From: Kitagawia praeruptora
Lineage: Eukaryota > Streptophyta > Magnoliopsida > Apiales > Apiaceae
Assembly (NCBI GenBank): GCA_037693485.1
Contig: CM075352.1
Span: 68,512,001 to 68,576,000, forward strand
Direction: 5' to 3'
DNA length: 64,000 bases
In this document: positions 32,275-43,385 of the stretch, in pieces
Layout of the letters: every line of letters begins with the position of its first letter
How positions within the stretch are numbered: position 1 is the stretch's first letter
The notes under the pieces: generated by a model
The model's database searches: none
Seen by the model: only the letters and a program-made list of their open reading frames with translations
Told to the model about the DNA's origin: nothing
Made by a program: the position numbers and the translations under genes

Positions 32275-33603
32275 TTTGGCGGATAAGTAGTATATATGTA
32301 GTTAGTTGTGATTATGTGAGTCATTGTGTTCATATAGATATCAAATTTTGCATATTAGTAGTAATTCATGCATGTTTGTTCGTATTATCTATGTTGGTTT
32401 CATATAGAACATTCTGTTTTTGTTTTCGTATACCATGTGAGTTCATTTAGTTGCATTTGCATGGCATGCATTTTTCATGATCCCTTTAGATGAGCTAATT
32501 CTAATTGGTAAGTAGATGTCTAATTGAGTGTGGTAATGATGAATAGATGGTCGATTTATAGTTCCTATGAAATTGACTTGCATGTTTCAGAAACAAAATT
32601 TTACATAGTCTCGTCGTTTGCTTTTGGGCTAGGTTGAGGTCATGCTTGTTTGGTTGTTTTAGATTTAATCACTTGTTTATATTTAGAATTTTCGTTATTC
32701 CATTGATAGTGTAGGAGCACTAAAGTCTAAGTTTGGGGAAAACTAGGGATTTCATGCTAGTTGTTAATATTTGTCAATAATGGCTAGGTGTCAAATGGCT
32801 AGTAGCCGGCTCATATTTATATGAGTAGTCTAGGATTGGAATTGAGAATTCTCATTCCAGATTGCATATAAAAAAAATATGAAAACAAAAGAGTCAATAG
32901 TTTAATTGTTTAATGCAGAATTAACCAGGGTGAGCTCTTTAATACTCGAGCAATTAAGTTCGCGGGGACTTTGTGCCTAGTGACCCAAGGCTTTTATAGT
33001 CTGGGATCCACTAACCCAACGCTCGCTACATGGGTATTATTGTATAAGCCTTTTGGGGTCTCATCCATTGCACGGTTAAATAACATGCTTATATATTGTG
33101 TGTCGTAGTTGTTGTCTAGTAATAAAGCATGGATTTCTGGCTAACTTGAATGAGGATGGAGGTGTTCCTAGGTTATGAAGTGTTTATAGTCTATTCTATT
33201 TATAAACCTATGATTGTCTTGGCGAAGAATATGTATGATTTTTGATCTAGTTTTGGGAGTATTTCTGATGAGCATCGCACACACGCACGTTTCTGTTCAT
33301 GTATTGTTAGTATACGGGGAATTAGTCGAGCTCTATTTGGATTTAGTTGCATTCTTCGAGATATTTGCTTGTTAGTTGGTTTTGGTTAGTTCGAGGGGAT
33401 CGTTGCATTTTCATATTAGTTGCATACATGCATTGCATTGCATTAGGTAGTGATGAATTTTGTGGGTACATTCGCTATAGGCCCTCACGAGACCTTACTC
33501 GTCCACTAGGGCTACTTAGGGGTTTAAAGGGCTTGTTGCATATGCCAAATGCAATCGTGATCACCTACAGAAGTGGTACTAATTAGTTAGTGTTTAGTTG
33601 CTT
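32275..33603 (+). other. Athila-2 3' noncoding region
   Basis: No gene is seen. It is collinear with 8915-10248 of Athila-1: the CTCATA/TATGAG palindrome near 32812, a short A-rich tract near 32870, and the shared block at 33458-33576. Confidence 0.5.
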
Positions 33604-33640
33604 ATGCTTGAGGACAAGCATCGGTTTAAGTTTGGGGGTG
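33604..33640 (+). other. Athila-2 terminal hairpin and polypurine tract
   Basis: ATGCTTG-AGGA-CAAGCAT (33604-33621) and AAGTTTGGGGGTG (33628-33640), directly before the LTR start at 33641. Confidence 0.8.
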
Positions 33641-35116
33641 TGATAAGTGGATTTTACATCCACTTGGAACGCTTCAAATCGGCTTAAATTGATTGACTTG
33701 ACCTCAAGTATGTCGTGTTTTTGATCCATTTTATTGAGTTTGTGTAGGGTTAATAACTTGAGCTTAGAAGATATAAATTGCATATTTTATGGTGGATTTG
33801 AGTTCAAGAAATGAAAAATGACAATTTGCAAAAGAAACGAAGGAAAAAGAAGTTAAAAAGAAGAAAATCAGCAAAAATCAGCTCTCGGCAGCCACCATCA
33901 ACGCACTCAGCGCGCAAAGGGCGCAAAACCGCGCAGTCAGCGCGGAGAAATTCTGCCAGATTTTCGGATTTTTGTTTTGGCCATATCTTGAGTTTTACAA
34001 GTCCGTTTTGGATGATCTTACAATCCACACGAAGCTAACGAAATTCTCTATCATTCTAAAGTGGACCAGATGTCAAAATACAACTGGAATGGTCCAGAAA
34101 TACTGAAGAAAAGTCAGCTACGAATTTCCCTTCAAAACAGAATTAGTTTAGGTAACGTATTCTATTTTAATTCTGATTTGGTAGTTTCCTTCCTGGGCAA
34201 GATTTCTAGAGCCTATTTAAAAACATCCTACCATTGTAATTTGTATCACCATTATATATCAATTACTTAGGTTTATTTGTATCTTTTCATACTTTGTTTT
34301 TATCATGGTTTCATCATATCCCATGATGACGAGCGGTTCGATTATGAACTAATCATTGTCATGGGATTCTAACGGAGTTATCTATGTAGCTTAGTAGTTT
34401 GATTGCTTTAAAGATTTATGTGTGGTGACTTCTTGATATCCTCGTATGGTTATGCTTCATATGTTTAGATGCGTCGCGAACATCTAATTTGTTAATCTCT
34501 TGTGAAATGAGAGTGGATCTTGAGATTTAGAACTTGACATGCTAGCATAGGATAGGTTGATGTTTTAACATCACGATTTGTAGCGTAAATAGAGATATTA
34601 TGCTGCCCTATGTGATCTTAATAGACAACTTGTTCTTCAACTGTTATGTTTTCAAATCTTATAGAGATATAGGGTCTAAGCATAATTGGTGTCTATTCAT
34701 CTTCTATCTCTTTTTTGGATGTATGTTTAGTTTGGTATTCGTATACTGAGAAGTAGCGTGTACTTGTTTCATGTTGTCCGATCAGATATCATAACCATTG
34801 CATATAGTGATTAAAGGCATCAGATCTAAGCGAAGTATTTAATGAAGTTAGGATCCCATGTTTACTCTTGTAGAAGTAATTCGATTTTAAATCTCATTAG
34901 ATAATTAATTCTTAGATTGTTTATTTGTTTTATTTAGTTAATTTTAGTAAATTAAAATCCAAATTTGTTAATTGTCTTAGAAGTGAATAATAATCATACA
35001 TTGTTGCATAAGTACATCTACTGAATTAGAACCATAACCAGATCTATGTGGGAACGAACTTGACTTATTCATATATTACTTGTGACCACGTACGCTTAAG
35101 TGATTTTGTGTTAACA
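33641..35116 (+). repeat. Athila-2 right LTR
   Basis: 1476 bp, TGATAAG...TTAACA, followed by the duplication TAGTG. Confidence 0.93.
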
Positions 35117-35121
35117 TAGTG

Positions 35122-35684
35122 CATATGAGGCTATGAGCTACTCCATTGTAATGTTTAGATTTCAAAAGGAAATTTTAAGAAGTAACATAGTTGCATGTGA
35201 ATATGAAGATATACTTATTATGAGATCAATGGTGATGAAAAGACATTGTAACTTAACATCTAATCTAGCTATAGTTACTAATTTTGCTATATATCACAAA
35301 AAAATTAATTAAAACTTTCTAGTTCGTGTTTAAAATTATTTAAAATATTATTTTTTGTTTAAAATGAAATTCCACGATTTCCCGCAAGGATCTCCTTTAC
35401 CCGTTTGGGCCGGGGACGGGGAATAAAAAGTAATCCCCGATGGGGATCGGGCCGGGGCCGGGGATCGGGTTTGAATTCGGGGATGGGGGCGGGGATAGCA
35501 CTCCCCGGCCCCGAAGTACCCCGATGCTCATCCCTACCTAATTACTTATAATTTAAATTAGGAGATCGTATAAAAAATTTGTTGAACTCGTACTAATATT
35601 GTGTTTTACATTCCATTGGAATTGATCTAACAAGACGAATTCAAATTTTATTCATTTGTTCAAATATAAATACCTGATTACTGG
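35122..35684. other. DNA right of Athila-2 with a hAT-like end
   Basis: No gene is seen. A GC-rich GGGGAT-repeat patch (35400-35536) ends in GATGCTCATCCCTA, which read in reverse is TAGGGATGAGCATC and resembles Ac-type hAT termini. The matching left end was not found cleanly, so the call is tentative. Confidence 0.35.
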
Positions 35685-36456
35685 AACTTTTATACTCCTG
35701 CTATCACTTTTTCACCGAAAGTCTCTCTAGCTTTTCATCTTCTTCTTCATTTCCTTCGGTCTCTTCTCCTCCGGCGGTGGTTTATCCACCGACTGGAGGC
35801 CCATTTTCTTGTCTAATTTCTTTATTTCTTTCAATAATCATTCTCATTCTGTGAGGATTGTGAGTTTTTTTGACTTGTTTACCCATTAATTGGGTTTATT
35901 TGTCTCTCCTTGTGAGAGTTTGTTTGTCTCTCCTTGTGAGAGTTTGTGTGGTTTGATTGGTAATGATTTTGCTCATGTTTTGGGAGATCTGGAAAGTCCG
36001 CATCGAAGCTGGGATGCTGACGATTATTGCAAGAGCTCAAAACTCACAATCAAAGATTGTTCATTACCTGTGGGGGGTCTTCACTTTCGGCACGTCTATA
36101 GCTGGTATCCGACATGTAGATAGCTGGAGTGTCGTTTCTCTAACCATAATTTATGCAATTGAGGCTTCTGAACACTGGGTTCGGAATTTGTTCGAGGGTT
36201 GGAGGGAACATCAGGTTGGAGCGAGCTGTTGTCAAGAAACCATTTATTGGACAAAATCACTAAAGCACAATTATCAAGTGCTAGTTGTTCGATTATCGGT
36301 CTGCGAATCGTGTGGTTATTTTGCTTGCAAATGCTGCATTAATTCTATGTCAGGCTATGGAGAGTGGTCTGTCACTACTCCTATTTTTATTAATCATGTA
36401 CTCCAAATTGATAATTTTTAAGTAATGCAAGTATGATTTATTTCAAAAAAAAATAG
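35685..36456 (+). mobile_element. Poly(A)-tailed retroposon (LINE- or SINE-like), 772 bp
   Basis: Flanked by the 11-bp direct repeat CTGATTACTGG (35674-35684 and 36457-36467). It ends in TTTATTTC followed by nine A (36445-36453). A variable-length duplication plus A tail is the signature of target-primed reverse transcription. A 24-bp unit TTTGTCTCTCCTTGTGAGAG is repeated near 35899 and 35926. An open frame of about 150 codons (35957-36421) shows no RT or nuclease motif I recognise. It may be a degraded or non-autonomous LINE product. Confidence 0.6.
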
Positions 36457-36522
36457 CTGATTACTGGCTGGGTGGTCAAAATTCCAAAAGAGATTGTAGT
36501 ACAAAGTACTGTTGTTGGATTC

Positions 36523-36537
36523 CCTAAAAAAAAAAAG
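36523..36537 (+). mobile_element. 15-bp A-tract insertion with 17-bp target duplication
   Basis: CCT followed by A11 and G is inserted between two perfect copies of GTACTGTTGTTGGATTC (36506-36522 and 36538-36554). It looks like an extreme 5'-truncated retroposition event consisting of little more than a tail. Confidence 0.5.
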
Positions 36538-36833
36538 GTACTGTTGTTGGATTCTGAGTGGTCTACTTATCTCTGCTGCACTGGCACAAGCTGAACGTGC
36601 ACAATTTCTGGATACCAACACAATTATTACATAACAACAAAATACAAATAATATCTCTCGTTTAATCGTATTCAACTATTCATTGTCTATCGGGATAACT
36701 CCCCGAATTGCATATGGGCAACGAGTTACGGGGCTGCTATACTTTTAAACTTTTGCGTATTAAATATTGTAAATTACTTTTAATTGTTACACCGACTCAA
36801 AGAAAATTTAGAGGTTGTTACTCTAATACTAGT

Positions 36834-37508
36834 TGATAGGTACCCGCTGTAAGCTTACAGCGGGCACCTACTGTAGCAGTACCAACCCGCTGCCCGCTGT
36901 TACACCTCCACCTGTAACAAATACTCACTAATTACACATGTGTCATTTCATATTATTTTTACTAAATTGCTCCACTTGACAAACAAATATCTTTACATAA
37001 ATATTTGTGCAAAATATCTTGTTATCTTGCTCACTAAGGCAGGGGACCATAAAGGTATTCAAGGGAACACAATGGCATTCAACTGTAGCTTTAACGGCAT
37101 AACAAGTGGGCAAGTGACTATTGGTAGAATCAAGGTATGTCAGGAGGGGACACCAATCACTGTTCCAATAGTGGCTCACTGTAGCTTTAACGGCATACCA
37201 AGTGGACAACCAAGTGGGTAAACAGTGATTGGAAGACCCAGCCTATAAATACCCTCATTCTAGACATAACGCCAGATATACAATTTCAAGAACACAAACT
37301 TATTACTCATTCTCTCCCTTCACACAGATACATTTTCACCCGTTTCGATTATTATTATTTCGATTACTGATTCTCACGCCGGAGGTGCTTGACGGCCACC
37401 ACCCACGGGCAAGCATTGTTTTGCAGATACCCAAACTCAGGCGAAGTATCCCCGGAACAGTGCTCGGAACAGTGATCGGAAGCCATTAATCGGCTGTGAG
37501 AATTATCA
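36834..37508 (+). repeat. Tat left LTR
   Basis: 675 bp. It opens with a 22-bp perfect palindrome (36843-36864; half-site CCCGCTGTAAG) inside a 30-bp near-palindrome. It contains an inverted pair ACTATTGG/CCAATAGT (37117, 37165) and a direct repeat CTGTAGCTTTAACGGCATA (37083 and 37179). TATAAAT is at 37244-37250. Confidence 0.94.
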
Positions 37509-37510
37509 TT

Positions 37511-37527
37511 TGGCGCTAGAAGGAGGG
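37511..37527 (+). other. Tat primer-binding site
   Basis: TGGCGCTAGAAGGAGGG begins two bases after the LTR. I cannot assign the primer tRNA with certainty; it is not the tRNA-Asp type used by the Athila elements here. Confidence 0.6.
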
Positions 37528-37628
37528 CGATATTTTCTTGAAGAAAAACCCACCACCTGCTCTACCAACACAGTAGCTACTCACACACTCAAAATACAAT
37601 ACAAATCAAAACACCTCAAACACACTAA

Positions 37629-39476
37629 ATGGAAACCGTAATACCCCACCCGGACGAACAAGAACACGAAGGAAATACAACTGGCATCTCGCCGATAAAC
37701 CCACCAATAAACCCGCCTAGAGACGATGAACGAGAACAAATCCTTAGTCTCAACCTCACCAGCTGTAACCAACAACAAATTGACTTGATCATGCAGATAG
37801 CTGCAGCCATTCCCCGGGCCGGGCCAAAGCCATTGACAAAACAAGGGAGCTCGCCCGTAAACCCGCTTGACAACCATGACGAGGCGAACAACCAACCTCG
37901 CAGGGAAAACTCTGCTTTCTCCCGCCTAGGTTCGTCTCAAAACACGAAGCATGAAAGACACAAAAAAGGTCACCATCCCCCTGAAGTGTGGGAACAAAAT
38001 AGAAGACATAGAGATTTGAGAAAAATAATTATTGACAAGAAGGCCGCCTATGACAAGGTAGTGGCTGAGTATGAAGCACACAAACACCGAGAGCGATCCC
38101 CTGTCCGCTCAAGGCAGACCGAAGTTACACAACCAACAAATGCAGAAATGTTGCGAACCATCTTGGAACTAAAAAACAAGATAGAGGGGAATAACGAGCT
38201 AGATATGGATGGAACACCATTCACAGCAAGGCTAGAAGCCGAACCACGACAGAAAGACATCAAACATCACAGCTTCAACTCTTTCGACGGGCTTGGAGAC
38301 CCAGAAGAGCATATTAGTTATTTCGACCAACTGGCTCTCCATTATGAATATAATGATTTAACACGCTGTCGATTCTTCGCCGCGACTCTCCACGGCAACG
38401 CCCAAAGATGGTTCTGCAGAATATCCACCAGGTCCATAGATACTTGGTTGGAGTTTAAGAGATTATTCCTCAACAAATTCAAAGCAAATCAACAACACGA
38501 GGTTCACATCGTGTTCCTCGAAACCATTGCACAACGCAATGGTGAAACCTTGCAAAATTACATTGACCGCTTCAAGGAAGCCGTCAACAAAGTTGTCTGT
38601 GTCAACGAAACAGAGGCCTTGGTCCATTTAAGAAGATGTCTCAACCCCTACGAATGTGAGAAATACGTATGCCGTCTCATGGAAACTAAACCCACCACTC
38701 TAGCAAAGGCATATGACTTGGCATCTCAAGCCATCAACGAAATCGAATCCTTGAATGTACTAAAACAATCCAGGGCTCCACCCACTTCCACACCATATTT
38801 TCAGAGAGAAAGGTTCACATCTTACCAAAGGCAAGCACCCGCCTTGCATCAAGTACAAACTACTCATGGGCCGCCGCCCGCTCAAGTAACCCAATCATCA
38901 ATCCCAGCCAGAGACCACCTAGGGCCCTCAAGCCCGCAAAGACCAGATAGGCGTCCTGAGCCAAAATGGACCGAGTTCACTCTCCCAAGAGCAACCATCC
39001 TAAGAGAAATCAGAGGAAAGCATTTCTACTTTCCGCCAGCCCCAATGCACTCATCACCCGATGACAGACCCAAGGACAAACATTGTGATTATCATGAAAC
39101 ACATGGGCATTTTACAAATAACTGCCTATCCCTCAAATACTTCCTAGAGAAACAGGTTAAGGCTGGCAACTTATCTCAATACTTGCCCAGACAAATACTT
39201 GGCCCATCCACCTCCCAAGTGCACAACAAAAACATAGTACACACCGTGTTTGGCGTACATGTCTCACCACCTAGAGAGGAACAGTCTGTCTACACCATAT
39301 CTGAGGGCCCGCCAAACGTCGTTACTTTCACAGATGCAGACTACGAAGGCATCAATCCCAATCACACCGAGGCACTAGTCATATCTTGGGCATTGCTCAG
39401 AATGAAGTCAAAAGGGTCTTGGTTGACAACGGGTCCTCTGTTGACATTTGTTTCCAACACACCTGGGACAGGCTGA
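37629..39476 (+). CDS. Tat gag polyprotein (615 codons)
   Basis: ATG 37629, about 100 bases after the primer site. The gag core is at about residues 215-330 (FNSFDGLGDPEEHISYFDQL, LHGNAQRWFCRI, FKRLFLNKFKANQ, ETLQNYIDRFKEAV). A Tat-type zinc knuckle CDYHETHGHFTNNC lies near 39090. Beyond about residue 585 the frame departs from the protease frame, which begins at 39386, so a one-base shift near 39390 separates gag from pol. The product forms the virus-like particle and packages RNA in the cytoplasm. Confidence 0.88.
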   Translation: METVIPHPDEQEHEGNTTGISPINPPINPPRDDEREQILSLNLTSCNQQQIDLIMQIAAAIPRAGPKPLTKQGSSPVNPLDNHDEANNQPRRENSAFSRLGSSQNTKHERHKKGHHPPEVWEQNRRHRDLRKIIIDKKAAYDKVVAEYEAHKHRERSPVRSRQTEVTQPTNAEMLRTILELKNKIEGNNELDMDGTPFTARLEAEPRQKDIKHHSFNSFDGLGDPEEHISYFDQLALHYEYNDLTRCRFFAATLHGNAQRWFCRISTRSIDTWLEFKRLFLNKFKANQQHEVHIVFLETIAQRNGETLQNYIDRFKEAVNKVVCVNETEALVHLRRCLNPYECEKYVCRLMETKPTTLAKAYDLASQAINEIESLNVLKQSRAPPTSTPYFQRERFTSYQRQAPALHQVQTTHGPPPAQVTQSSIPARDHLGPSSPQRPDRRPEPKWTEFTLPRATILREIRGKHFYFPPAPMHSSPDDRPKDKHCDYHETHGHFTNNCLSLKYFLEKQVKAGNLSQYLPRQILGPSTSQVHNKNIVHTVFGVHVSPPREEQSVYTISEGPPNVVTFTDADYEGINPNHTEALVISWALLRMKSKGSWLTTGPLLTFVSNTPGTG

Positions 39477-42400
39477 AACTAAGCGACGAAAAGTTAGAAA
39501 CATGTCCTGACGAGACACCTCTCTACGGGTTCGGCCACAACGCCGTCCCAATAGCGGGAATTGCGAGGCTCCCTGTTTACTTCGGGGAATCCCCCAGACA
39601 AATATGCAGAGTTATCAAATTCTATGTCATCAACACGGCATCTTCTTACAACATGATCTTGGGAAGACCCACATTAAACTTGTTAAAAGCAGTTACTTCC
39701 ACCCCTCATCTCAAAATCAAATTCCCTACTTCAAACGGAGTAGGAGAAATCAAAGGAGATTCTGAAACCTCCAAAAGGTGCTACGGCATTGCACTCACCT
39801 TGGGAAAATCCGAACCTAGTAATATCAACAGAGAAAGAACTCAGAAAAGAAGGCAGGCAAAAAGACAGAGGCACGATGCAAACCAACGTGCAAAAAACAA
39901 AAAGAGAAAAGAGGTACAATTTATTGACGGGCACGACCCGCTGACAGAAGACCCACCAAGAATAGATTCCAATATAATGAAATGTCTCAAAAGAGAAGAA
40001 AAATCGCCGATAAGCCCTGCGGTACAAACAGAGAAAATAGAAATCATACCCGGAGACACAAACAAGACTGTCAATATTGGAGTCGGTTTGGATTCAATCT
40101 TTAAAGATGGTCTCACAGATCTCTTAAGAAAGTACGCAGACATCTTCGCATGGAGTCCAAAGGATATGCCAGGATTAGATGAGTCCGTGGCAATCCACAA
40201 GTTAAATGTGGACCCGGACAAAGCACCAAAAATACAGAAAAGAAGAAACTTTACACCAGAGCGACAGCGGGCCATTGATATTGAAATTGACAAACTCTTG
40301 GATGCGGACTTGATCTGCGAGGTCACCTACCCTAAGTGGGTTGCAAATGTAGTGCTAGTGAAGAAAGCTAACGTAAAATGGAGGATATGCGTTGATTACA
40401 CAGACCTAAACGTAGCATGCCCGAAAGACCCATACCCACTTCCTTCGATAGACCAACTCATTGATACAACAGCGGGTCATCTAATGCTAATTTTCATGGA
40501 TGCCTACTCAGGCTACAACCAAATCAAAATGACTCCGGAAGACAGGGAAAAAACAGCTTTCGTTACACATAGGGGGGTATATTGTTACAAAGTGATGCCT
40601 TTTGGATTGATCAATGCCGGTGCCACCTTCCAAAAAACCATGAATAAAATCTTCAGCGGACAGTTGGGCCGAAATATGGAAGTATATGTGGATGATCTCA
40701 TAGTAAAATCTCTCTTAGCGGCTTCTCACCTCCAAGACTTGGAAGAATGCTTCTCCACCCTCAGAAAACACAACATGAAACTCAACCCAGATAAATGTGC
40801 ATTTGCAATTGACGCTGGCAAATTCCTTGGCTTCTTGGTGTCTCACAGAGGCATTGAGGCCAACCCTGAAAAGATAAAGGCCATAGTCGACATGCAACCA
40901 CCCAAAACCTTAAAGGAAATATAAAAACTAACAGGGAGGTTGGCCGCCCTAAGAAGGTTCATAGCAAAATTAGCAGACAGATGCCTTCCGTTATTTGACA
41001 CCCTGAAAGGGGCAATAAAAACCAAGGCAATATCTTGGACGGAAGAATGTCAAAAATCCTTCGAAGATCTCAAAACTTATCTCTCATCCGCTCCGCTACT
41101 TGCAATCGCAGCCCCCTCAGAGCCGCTATCACTTTACTTGTCCGCAACATACAAAGCTGTAGGGGCGGTACTTATCAAAGAAGAAGATGGAGAGCAGAAA
41201 CCCGTCTACTATGTCAGCCAAGTACTCAAAGATGCGGAAACCTGCTATCCCAACGTCCAAAAGTTTGCTTTAGCTTTGGTCATGGCGAGCAGAAAATTGA
41301 GACACTACTTTCAAGGAAGACAAATTAGAATCATCACAGACCAACCGCTAAGAAAAATACTTCACAAACCAGATTTATCAGGTAGATTAATCAATTGGGC
41401 TGTAGAACTCGGTCAATTTGATCTAAAATACATACCCAGAACCGCCATCAAGGCACAAGCTTTGGCTGACTTTATGGTTGAATGTTCATTTTCGAAAACT
41501 GAAAAAGAAACACCCGCAAAGAGCATCACAGCGGCGGACAGCAATTGGCAGTTACATGTGGATGGTTCCTCAACAAACACCCGCTGTGGGGCAGGGCTCA
41601 TTCTGACTAGCCCCGACAGTTTTCGAGTCAAATAAGCCATACAGTTGAACTTCAAAGCCACAAACAATCAGGCAGAGTATGAGGCTCTTTTAGCTGGTTT
41701 GACATTGGCAAAAAACTTACAAGTAAAAAAGATAACCATCTACAGCGACTCACAGCTGGTCGTTCGACAAACAACAGGGGATTATTCAACAAAAGATAGC
41801 AATCTCAGCAAATATCAAGAATTGGTTCAGACAATGCTAACTCAGTTTGAGAAGTACTCCCTCGAACAAATAGATAGGGCGGATAACACAGTTGCAGATA
41901 TGCTATCCAAATTAACTCAAGGGGAGAAAGTAGAAGCAGACACGGTTTACTTTGAAGAACTAACCGTCCCGAGTACAAGCAAACTGGATATCATGGAGAT
42001 AAACCCGCCAAGGGACAGTTGGATGACCCCTTACATCCGTTATCTGGAAAATGGCACATTACCAGATGACAGAGTTAAAGCAAAAATGGTCAAATCACAA
42101 GCAGCAAAGTACTTTCTTTAGGAAGGCATCCTATACAAAAGAAGTTTCGACGCCCCTATACTCAAATGTGTCGATGAGGAAGAAGCCCTATATTGTATGT
42201 ATGAAGTCCATGAAGGCATTTGTGGTGACCACATGGCTGGCAAGGCATTGGCACACAAAATACTCAGACAAGGCTATTACTGGCCAAAAATGCACAAGGA
42301 ATGCAAAAACTTCACCAAAAGGTGCCACCAATGTCAACTATTTAGTAATATATCTAGGAAATCACCAGCACTTCCCACAGCCATCCTATCCCCTATACCT

Positions 42401-43252
42401 TTTGCAATTTGGGGCATTGACATCATGGGACCATTCCCTAAAGCCAAAGGTGATTTACAGTACGTCATGGTCGCCATTGACTACATGACAAAATGGGCAG
42501 AAGCAAAAGCCCTTAAGAACATTACAAAAGATGATGTCATTCGCTTTGTTAAAGAACAAGTCATCACAAGATTTGGAATCCCGGTAACACTCATATCTGA
42601 CAACGGTACACAGTTCGTGGGGTCAAAATTCACTAAGTTCCTATCCGACCACGGGATCAGGCACAAGAAAGCATCTGTTTTCCACCCTCAAAGCAACGGA
42701 CAGGTTGAAGTAACCAACCGTATCATTGTCCGAGGTCTAGAGAAAAGGCTGACTACTTCAAAGAAGAAATGGCCTTATGAGCTACCCAACGTTCTTTGGG
42801 CTTACCGCACATCAGCCCGGACTAGCACTGGGGAATCCCTTTTCAAATTGGCTTTTGGCACAAAAGCACTTGCACCAATCGAGATTGGCTCGCCATCCTA
42901 CCGTACCATCAATTTTGAAGAAACAGCAAATGCTCAAGGACTCAAAACAAATCTTGACCTTCTAGACGAAACAAGAGAGGCCGCTGTTGAAAAGATGACC
43001 GCTTACAAAGAAAAAACTAAAGAATTCTTTGGGAAAAAAGCCATAATCAAAGCCTATGTAGAAGGTGATTTGGTTAACAGAGCAACAGAAGCATCCGACC
43101 CCAGACACACTGGCAAACTTATGCCAAAATGGGAAGGACCCTACAAAATCATCAAAGTACTCAGGCCGGGTTCCTACAAACTAGCCTACCTAAATGGTAC
43201 CGAAGTTAACAATACTTGGCATGGCGACAAACTACGCAAATATTATCAATAG
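39386..43252 (+). pseudogene. Tat protease, RT, RNase H, second RNase H and integrase (three nonsense codons)
   Basis: One frame with stops at 40922 (TAA), 41633 (TAA) and 42119 (TAG). Protease shows VDNGSSVDI near 39420 and MILGRPTLN near 39655. RT has WRICVDYTDLN near 40380 and YVDD at 40685-40696. The usual gypsy RNase H follows at about 41130-41480 (YYVSQVL, a diverged catalytic set). A second, archaeal-type RNase H starts at about 41545 (HVDGSSTNTRCGAGL) and runs to about 41900 (NNQAEYEALLAGL, YSDSQLVV); this extra domain marks the Tat branch. Integrase is at about 42195-43250 with the HHCC finger, GIDIMGPFP, SDNGTQF and HPQSNGQVEV. It ends at TAG 43250. Confidence 0.92.
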
Positions 43253-43385
43253 ATGGCTAAAACAGTCATTTCCCTTTATCTTTTTTGTAATAAAGGGAAC
43301 TATGTTTTCAATGGAATACTTTTGCAGAAAAACAGTCTACATTTACAAGTTTCTCAACAATTACGGAAGTCTCAATGGGTCAGCA

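Larger units (their letters stand above)
28598..35116 (+). mobile_element. Athila-2: deleted Athila-type element
   Basis: Target duplication TAGTG (28593-28597 and 35117-35121). LTRs are 28598-30094 and 33641-35116, both TGATAAG...TTAACA. The gag region is close to that of Athila-1. Protease, RT, RNase H, integrase and the extra ORF are missing, so at 6.5 kb this is a non-autonomous derivative. The target duplication fixes the exact LTR ends for this family. Confidence 0.94.

Noticed and set aside
32000..32450. Downstream end of the open frame 31221-32450 as real coding sequence
   Set aside because: It passes through the post-pol hairpins and the internal polypurine module, which are noncoding in the related elements. 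The openness beyond about 32000 is accidental.
39380..39480. Programmed ribosomal frameshift between Tat gag and protease
   Set aside because: The overlap exists, but I see no convincing slippery heptamer with a downstream structure. A simple one-base loss fits better, given three nonsense codons downstream.
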